Positions 56,263-64,000 of a stretch of DNA of 64,000 bases are shown one piece after another. Below the pieces are notes generated by a model that was given only the letters and a program-made list of their open reading frames with translations, did not search any database and was not told the origin of the DNA. The DNA is from Russula earlei (lineage: Eukaryota > Basidiomycota > Agaricomycetes > Russulales > Russulaceae): contig JAGFNK010000007.1 of the NCBI GenBank assembly GCA_025769875.1, positions 186,001-250,000 on the forward strand, read 5' to 3'. Each line of letters opens with the position of its first letter. Within the stretch, counting starts at the first letter, position 1. A program made the position numbers and the translations under genes.

Positions 56263-57455
56263 CAGGACGAGGTAGGCACACCCATGAGGAAACCATTTAA
56301 GAAAAGAAAAGGCAGTTGAGCATCTCATCCAGTTACCATAGCATGAGCATAGTTGTGTCGACAGGGATAGAAAAGTCATCGTTCCAAGGCATGGTGATCG
56401 TGTCAAAGGTGAAGTCCATCAGTTCACCAGGTTGGCCTGCGACACCAAACATGAAAATTGGTGGTTGCTCCAGGACGTAGTTTGCTGGTCCTTCCGTCAA
56501 AACTGCATTCGTGAAATTTGGTGGAGCCATCACCCCACCATTCTGTGGCATGGATGTTTCTACGTCATTGTCCAGACCTTTGCCCTTGCTGCATCAGCCA
56601 TCTTCTTCAGCCTGAGATGTGTACAACAAATGGCACGCGTGTGACAGAGCAGGCACCGGGGAGCGCACTTTAGCCATGGGGCCATAACCAGGAAGCAGTG
56701 GGAGGTGATACATCTGGGAGAGGTGGTCAGCCCTGTGTGCACTGTGCAAGGGGAAAGGTTGAAGGACAAGGGGTCAGCAAGGAATGTACGACATAGAGAG
56801 CCTCATCAAACAAACGAGGGATGACATTGTGCTCGTGCTTGAGAAAGTTGGCAAGCAGCTTCATGCGAAAGCCATACATGAGCCAGTAAGCGGTGATATG
56901 GCAGCACCCAGCTTGGCGGTGCTCTGCCTTGGTCTTGCGTTCCATGGTGCTCTTATGCTTGCGCATGTGCATGCCTGTGTCTGTCTCATAGCCATGGATC
57001 TCGTCATCTTTGCCTTGTTCTGCAGGGAGGGGGCGGGTCTGGGGGTCGGATGGGAACTCAACGAGCTTGTCTTTGATGAGTCTTTGAGGTACGCTGGGTA
57101 GCGGTGGCTTTGAGAGCTCCAGTAGGGTTGGGGTGGGGGAGATGATTAACAGATCTTGGCAGGATGAAGGAAGGCTTGCAGCCTGCGAGAGCAAGGCGTG
57201 GTGGGGATTGGCAGACTCTCCAAATCGAGCTACATACCCAAATCTGGCGAAGCAGAGTGGCAGACGACTCTCCAAATCGAGCAACCATATCCAAATGTGG
57301 CACTTCAAACATCCAAATGTGGCAATCAAAACAGCTCGAAATGGCTTGTGCTGTTTCGAGCGGCTCGAAGCCGCGAGCCGTTGAACAGCTTGGCTCAGCT
57401 CAAATACAGCTCCAGCTCAGCTCGAAATGGTTTCAAGCCGAGCTGGTGACAGCAC
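56263..57455 (-). pseudogene. Unassigned decayed coding sequence
   Basis: Two minus-strand segments look coding in origin: MPQNGGVMAPPNFTNAVLTE ..LEQPPIFMFGVAGQPGEL (56,551-56,333) and KLLANFLKHEHNVIPRLFDE ..ALYVVHSLL (near 56,860-56,780). I cannot name the family. Short duplicated TCCAAATCGAGC segments lie at 57,210-57,280. Confidence 0.35.
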
Positions 57456-57763
57456 TATGAGAGTGCTTGGTCCTGTTGGTTAGAGGTCCTGGGTTCAATC
57501 CTGGCAGTGGACTATTTCTTATGAAGTGACTTGGAGCCAAACTTGGCACTGTTGTCTTGTAAGTGTTATAATGCTTGTTGCTTAGTCCCCTTTCTATGGA
57601 AGGTTGTAGCTGGCTTCCTATAGTAAGGGTCTTGGGTTCAATCCTGTGTAATGGACTATTATGTGAGATAACTTGGAGTCAATCTTGGCACCATTGTCTT
57701 GCTTGTTAATAGTCATATATGTTCCTTTTTAATGGAATGGACTCTTCAAGAGCATTTATGACA
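57456..57763 (-). repeat. Truncated family B LTR (U3 end only)
   Basis: Matches the end of the family B LTR (compare 32,010-32,331), with the tRNA-like half box (GGTCCTGGGTTCAATCCTGG near 57,485) and ending TTTATGACA. The rest is absent. Confidence 0.7.
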
Positions 57764-57764
57764 G

Positions 57765-60700
57765 TGTCATGAACCATTTTCTGGAGAGGGCCCTTGAAGG
57801 ACCCTTCCTTATTAGAGGAAACCCAGCCCCTATGATGCCACCCTGTTCAAATGGACAAAAGGGGTGAGTAGAGGTGTCCACAATATTGTGCATGCATTGT
57901 CATGCAAGCAATTCTCAACACAATCAACATACAGCAAGCCCTACTTAGTGGCAACCCTTTTAGCAATATAGGACAGCATTATAGCCTCCCTAAAGACCCT
58001 TTAGGATGACCCAAAGTGCTCTACAAGAGGCACTAACAAAGATACTAAAGGCCCTACAATGTGTTATTAGACTAACTCTAATAACCTTAGAACCAACTAT
58101 AAGGCAATACTAAGGACCTTAATAGAGGTATTAGGGTCAACTCTAAGGACCCTAATAGAACTATATAAGGGGCCTTATGGACAACTCTATTCCCTGAACC
58201 AAACTACAAGTCCTCAAATGACCGGCCCTAAACTAAATAACAGTAAATGAATCAGGTGCTTTGCACATGTACTAAGCAGTGAACATGTGGACACTAAAGG
58301 CTCTTACTCATCAATATGAGCCTTCTTACTCAGCAGCTTAGTATGACTGAGCATGCTCAGTAGGCATACTCCAACTTCTTACTCATCCATCCATTGTGCT
58401 TGATAACAAGGGTATGACTTGTTCCCTATTTAGCAGTTCTCTTGTAGTATATAAGCACTCAATGAAGTAGCAGACAGTCTTCAGACTGTCCATTTGATTT
58501 GCAGCACTCTATTACCAAGGGCACTCCTTTAGGACTGCCATATCTAGCACACTCTGGCCCTCTCTCTTTGTGATCATCTCTCACAGCCCATACCAGTGTA
58601 AGGAAGATTATGGCTGGCCTCAAAATCACATGCAAAAACACAACACAACACAACATGAGACTGACACCTCAGCTCCCTTTCATCCCTTGCCACCTCCCTC
58701 TCATTCCAGGCCATCCACCGACCACACACCACAAGCCACCTCACGTGCAACATCAAGACCTCAATCGCATCGCCCAGCCCTCACCACTGACCACACATGC
58801 ACACCACACCTCCACACACTAGACGCATTCGTGTCCCAAGTCTTTCATCATGGCCTCAACCACCTCACCCAGCCTCAATTCTCTTTCATGACCTTCTCTC
58901 TCCTTCATGCCTTTCATCTCCTAGTACCTCCTTTCTTGTATATAAACATCCTAGCTACTCTGTAGTAGAGACAGTAGAGAATAAGACCCCTCCTTGCAAC
59001 CCACTCCTCTCTGCCTGCAAAAAACAAGAAGCATCACCAGTTGTGTGGACCACCTGCTCTACTCTCTCCCCCTCTCCTCTCTCTTTCCTTGGACTGGTCA
59101 GCCTTATGATCTCACACACGCGTCCCCAGACTTGCTACAACTGGCTGCCCCAGTGAGGCTGACTGAAGATCCAAGTGTTCTCAGTTCCTTCAAATCCTTG
59201 GCTCTGGATTGCCTGTGGCAATTCCTTCAACTTACAAGCAAGTTCCCATGCTAGTTCAAGTCATCCAGGCCACCTGCCCTCATCCTTACTTCTGCCCCTT
59301 TCACCCATCATGCACACCAACTCTCCACCAACTCTGCCATGTTCTGATCACACCAGCGAGCCTGCCACTCAATTCAGCTCAGTTCATCCCTAAGCCCAGG
59401 TTTCCAGCCCTCATGTCTAGTGTGATTTCGAGTCATGGCCACCCACTCATTGCCCCTTGCCTCTCCATTCTGACCATCCTTCACCCTCATTCCCACCACG
59501 CCCGCAGTCTCAGCCGCATCAGTCACGCCCCCTTCCAACTTGCAGTCCAGCCCTCCACACCTGCAGTCACAGCCATGCCAGTTGCACTGCCTGTGTCGAC
59601 CCAGCCATCAGTCTTCATCACATGCCACACTCCGCCATCAGCATGCCAACTCCATTAGAATGCCTCAAGCTCAAGTGGGATCTGGAGGACCTTATTGCCT
59701 CCTCGTCAAGACTCCACATGCACGACTGAGAGGACATAGATGAATACTACTGGAGCTTCAGGGCAATCTGTGGTCCCCTTGTCCACGCGCATTGCCTGTC
59801 CTACAAAGATTGCAATGAGTCATTCTGGCTCAGACTCCACCTGGATGACTGCATGGATGGTCTCCCTGACGCCTCGGCCCCTGACGCACAAATGAACAGC
59901 TGAGGCAATTTGTTGAATTCTGAGAGGTGTTTGACACACTAGTCAAGATATTCTCTCAGTGTCCCTGTGACATTCAGTGGGAATGCCAACTCTGCTCTGC
60001 AGATGAAGACGAAGATGGCTACACATACCCTGCACCCATGCCCACTCCAGCCTCCATCCCTACTGTCATGCACCATCGCCTCTGCCTTGCCTGCCTTGCC
60101 CATCGTCCCTGTGGTTCCCACCTTGTCTGCTGTTCCTGTCACTTCAATTCACTGCCACCATCTTTGACTCACCAGCCATCATCGCTTTGGCCCCACCTGC
60201 CTCTGCCATCCCAGCATCACCCACATCCACCATTGTCACCACCTCGTCTGCCCCTGCTGCCATAGCCTTAGCCACAACATCACCTATTGCCACCATCCCC
60301 ATCTCTGCCCAGCCAGCTCCTGTGCCCTCAGCCTCGTCTGTCCACCTCAGTCTGTCACCTTGTCTGCCACCACAGTAGCCTCAGTCGTGCCAGCCACCAC
60401 CTTCACATCAGCCTCCATCTTAGCCTCACCCGCACTCGTCAGTTCAGCCCAGTCCGCCGTATCGCCAGCATTGCCAGTCGCCTCCTCTCTGCCAGCCACA
60501 GTTGTCTCAGTCTCAGCCACCCCCGTAGCCTCAGGCTCAGCCACCGACGTCTTAGTGCCACATGCCACCACCACCACCACCGTCTCACTAGCCACCACCG
60601 CCATGCCCTTGTCAGTCACAGCCACCATCGCCCCTGCATTGCCCTCAGTCGTCGCCTCCACTCTGTCCGCCTCTGCCATCGCACCAGCTCAGTCTGCCAC

Positions 60701-62105
60701 CACCTTCTCAGTCTCAGCCTCAGTCTTCTCAGTCTCAGCTGCTGCTTTATTAGTTTCGCGCGACACCAGCACCACCACACTGTCACAACCCCTTGCCACC
60801 AGCACCACCCCAGAAGACCAAGAAGGCCCCAGCCACAAACTTAGCCATGACATGCCACAACAGGAGCAGAAGCTGCCCCCACGCTGCCACCACAGGAGAA
60901 GCAGTCGCTGATGCCAACAGCACACCACACTGCTGCCTCCCACATCAGCCTCCCCATCCATTCATGCACTCTCACTCATGTCTGCTGCCGACACCTGCAG
61001 TGGAGACAACCCCGTCCACCGCCACTGCAAGACAACAGATTCCACCCCCGCACAAGCTGCCCCATGCATCCTCTTTCTCAAGTCCTCGCCAACTACATCT
61101 CTATCTATGAACTCACGCTCACTGCCTACACCTCCGCTCCTCAGTCCACCCCTGCTGCTGATGCCTGCAATGGAGACAACCATGCCACTGCCACCACCAC
61201 AAGACAACACCACCACCATGCAGCCGCCATCTCATCACCACCACCCTCGTCTCCATCGCCTCTGTTTCCCATTTCCCTCACCTCCTCTGCCATCGCCATT
61301 GCCAATCACCACCTTTGCATCTTCCACAGCACAAGCAGCCATGACCGCCACCTCAATTCAGATGCAAAAGACTCAAAACGCTCACATTCAGACACTTGAC
61401 TGAGGATGGTCAAAGTTTCAAGCCCCTGGGATGTGTAAGGAAGATTATGGCTGGCCTCAAAATCATGTGCGAAAACACGATGCGACACGACATGAGACTG
61501 ACACCTCAGCTCCCTTTCATCCCTTGCCACCTCCCTCTTGTTCCAGGCCGTTCACCAACTGCACACCACAAGCCACCTTGTGTGCAACATCAAGACCTCA
61601 ATCACATCGCCCAGCCCTCACCACCGACCATGCGTGCATGCCATGCCTCCGCACACTAGACGCATTCACATCCCAAGTCTTTCATCATGGCCTCAACTGC
61701 CTCACCCAGCCTCAATTCTCTCTCATGACCTTCTCTCTCCTTCATGCCTTTCATCTCTAGTACCTCCTTTCTTGTATATAAACATCCTAGCTACTTGTAG
61801 TAGAGACAGTAGAGAATAAGACCCTTCCTTGCAACCCACTCCTCTCTGCCTGCGAAAAACAAGAAGCATCACCAGTCACATGGACCACTTGCTCTACTCT
61901 CTCCCCCTCTCCTCTCTCTTTCCTTGGACCAGTCAGCCTTATGATCTCACACACATGTCCCCAGACTTGCTATACCAGTTCCCCTCTGGTACCTGCTACT
62001 TGTTTGGACTATACTCTTTGCCAACTTCATCTTGGAGCTCAGTAGACTCATCTCTGAGTTCCTACCTTGCTCTTGAACAGGTTTGTTCAACAGTAAGTCA
62101 TGACA
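57765..62105 (+). repeat. Solo LTR, family A, split by a nested LTR element
   Basis: Left part 57765-58596 (TGTCATGAACC..), right part 61975-62105 (..AGTAAGTCATGACA), perfect TSD GACAG (57760-57764, 62106-62110). Removing the inserted element rebuilds one LTR of about 960 bp. Confidence 0.88.
58597..61974 (+). mobile_element. Non-autonomous LTR retroelement (LARD-like)
   Basis: 5' LTR 58597-59139 and 3' LTR 61434-61974 (TGTAAGGAAGATTATGGCTG..CCAGACTTGCTACA/TATA), flanked by CCAG (58593-58596, 61975-61978). The internal 2.3 kb has a gag-like relic (CLKLKWDLEDLIASSSRL, DEYYWSFRAICGPL, FWLRLHLDD at 59,670-59,860). A long Ser/Pro/Thr/Ala low-complexity tract (60,000-61,380) is open in several frames. 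No RT, RNase H or integrase. TGGCTGCCCC just after the 5' LTR is a possible primer-binding site. Mobilisation would need an autonomous partner. Confidence 0.82.
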
Positions 62106-62110
62106 GACAG

Positions 62111-63066
62111 CACCTTTCTTGATATATTTGATGCTGTGCCCAACTGCTTTGGCACTGGATCTGACAGCCTGAGATAGAGAGGATGTTGAGACTGCAGACT
62201 GGAGAGCTGAACATGAAGATTTGGCTGAAGACTGTGTCTTCCAAGATGGGGGCATCAGAAAGGTGAAAAAAACTTGAAGCAATTCAATGTGTCACACTTT
62301 TAAATGGTGGAGGGGGCCATGTAATGGCTAGCATGGGCAATCTTCTCACATTGCTGATAACCAACAATTCAATGTCAATTGTAAATTCAAATATGATGGA
62401 TTTCAATGTGTAGTGTGCCACCATGGGCACAGAGTTCATGTTGCCATGATCCAAGGGCAGGTACAAGTAGTAATAATCAGAGAGCAAGATGGTATTCAAG
62501 GCACAAGGCTTGATGTCTTGGAGGCATGGGCACAAGACCAGATGTGTGTGTGCATTTACATAGGCTTTCTTGAAGAAGAGGAAGTGCTTGAGGGAGTTGA
62601 GATGTTCTCAGGTGTTCTTACTGGCAAACATAGACATTATCAAGGACACAAATACCAAAGATCTATTATTCAAGACGGTAGCTACTTGTCCTTAAATACA
62701 AAAGTGCTACTCAAGAGTCCTGTTCTTTTTACTGTGAATCTGAGAGCATGGGGTGGTGTGGTCCACAGTGAATAAGCTACAAGTGGGGGTGTGACTTGCA
62801 TGTTGCTCATGCTATTGTCTTGTGGGTGTGCCAACAAGTCATCACCACTGCAGGTGGTGGCAGCATGTGTGGATGAGGGCATACATCTGCTCAGGGATGT
62901 GATGGAAGGGGTGGTGTGGTGCAGTGTAGTGGTTGTGTTGACAACTTGCATGTTGCTCATTGTCATCTTGCAGGCATGGCAACAAGGTCTTTGTTCACTG
63001 CAGGTGGTGGCAGCATGCATGGAGGAGGGTGTATGTGTGGGCAGGGATGCAATGGAAGGGGAGGTG
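62111..63066. other. Unassigned and tandem-repeat sequence
   Basis: 62,111-62,780: a minus-strand frame (62,535-62,284) reads VPMVAHYTLKSIIFEFTIDI, coding-like but unidentified. 62,783-63,066: two imperfect tandem units of about 150 bp (ACTTGCATGTTGCTCAT..GATG.AATGGAAGGG..GGTGTG), related to 53,640-53,840. Confidence 0.4.
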
Positions 63067-64000
63067 TGTCATGAACCATTCTCCGGAGAGGGCCCTTGAA
63101 GGACCCTTCCTTATAAGAGGAAACCCAGCCTCTATGGTGTCACCCTGTTCGCACGAGCAAAAGGGGTGAGTAGAGGTGTCCACAATATTGCGCGTGCATT
63201 GTTGCACGAGCGATTCTCGGCACAATCGACATACAGTAAGCCCCACTTAATGGCAACCCTTCTAGCAATAAAGGACAGTATTAGGGCCCTTCTAGGGACC
63301 CTTTAGGACGACTCTAGGTGCTCTACAAGGGGTACTAACCCAGTATCAAAGACTCTACAACGCGTTATTAGACCAACTCTAATAACTATAGAATGAACTA
63401 TAAGGCAATACTAAGGACCTTAATAGAAGTATTGGGGTCGACTCTAAGGACCCTAATAGAGCTATATAAGGGCCTTATAAGATAACACTATCCCCTAACC
63501 AAACTCCAAGTCCTCAAATGACTGGCCCTAAACTAACTAACAGGAAATGAATCAGGTGCTCGCACATGCACTAGGACAGCAAACTTGTGGACAATGAAAG
63601 CTCTTACTCATCAGGAAAAGCCTTCTTACTCAGCAGCTTACTGAGCATGACTGAGCATGCTCAGTAAGCGCACCCCGACTTCTTACTCAGCACTCTATTG
63701 TGCTTGATAACAAGGTTATGACTTGTTCTCTATTTAGCAGTTCTCTTGTAGTATATAAGTGCTCAATAAAGTAGTGGACAGTCCTCAGACTGTCCATTTG
63801 TTTACGGCACTCTCTATCCCTGGGATACTCCTCTAAGGACCATCCCCTTTGTGACTATTCTGGCCTCCTCTCTGCGTGACTGTTCGTCTCTCACAGTGAC
63901 AGTGCCTCTCTGGTATCTGTTACTACTCTGGACCCTACTTCTTGCCCACGCCGTCTTGGATGTCTATCGACTCATCGTTGAGCTTACCCCTTGCTCTTGA
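63067..64000 (+). repeat. LTR, family A (runs off the window)
   Basis: TGTCATGAACC at 63,067, preceded by AGGTG, continues to the right edge ending ..TTGCTCTTGA. About 30 bp of the expected 3' end lie outside the window. Whether it is solo or a 5' LTR of a full element cannot be decided here. Confidence 0.85.

Noticed and set aside
60000..61400. Several long overlapping frames as real Ser/Pro-rich proteins
   Set aside because: Open in three frames at once because of low-complexity composition; no conserved motif and inside a non-autonomous retroelement.

Overview
This window looks like nuclear DNA of a filamentous basidiomycete, most likely an agaricomycete. Genes carry many short GT..AG introns. 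The best protein matches are fungal housekeeping genes, and the transposable elements (DUF6589/RecQ, Ty1/Copia, chromodomain Ty3/Gypsy, hAT, Harbinger) are of kinds common in Agaricomycetes. No species can be named from the sequence alone.

Positions 1-21,000 are a compact, gene-rich, apparently single-copy segment: UTP4 (partial, -), TIM10 (+), a 75-residue zinc-binding protein (-), a 5'-truncated LINE with a poly(A) tail, a weak hypothetical gene, URB2 (-), an RWD-RBR ubiquitin ligase of the ITT1/RNF14 type (+), a multi-KH RNA-binding protein (+), V-ATPase subunit C VMA5 (-), a thiosulfate/mercaptopyruvate sulfurtransferase TUM1 (+) and a small uncharacterised gene (-). Two of these serve ribosome biogenesis (UTP4, URB2). 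URB2/ITT1 and VMA5/TUM1 are divergent pairs with short shared promoter regions.

Positions 22,588-46,400 are a transposon nest that can be resolved by target-site duplications (TSDs). An hAT relic (TSD GACGCGTC) contains a solo LTR (TSD CAATC). A short gene for a secreted protein follows. Then a minus-strand Copia (Copia-2) was hit by a Harbinger-type MITE (TSD TCA). The MITE was hit by a plus-strand Copia (Copia-1, TSD TTACC). Copia-1 was hit by two solo LTRs (TSDs TACAT and CTGCC) and by a 5,524-bp element with 181-bp terminal inverted repeats and a 7-bp TSD (ATCTCCT). That last element is the main discovery: it carries only two recognisable genes, a DUF6589 protein and a RecQ-like helicase. 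Each starts just inside one of the two near-identical inverted repeats, and they converge to within 36 bp of each other. To the right lie Gypsy and Copia fragments in chimeric arrangement.

Positions 46,400-64,000 hold a decayed Harbinger transposase split by another solo LTR (TSD GCTGG), more copies of the main solo-LTR family, decayed copies of host signalling genes on one strand (group III histidine kinase, TMEM184-like protein, Slt2-type MAP kinase), and a non-autonomous LTR element (two about 540-bp LTRs, TSD CCAG) nested in a solo LTR (TSD GACAG). The only plausible intact host gene right of 21 kb is the small secreted-protein gene at 26,319.
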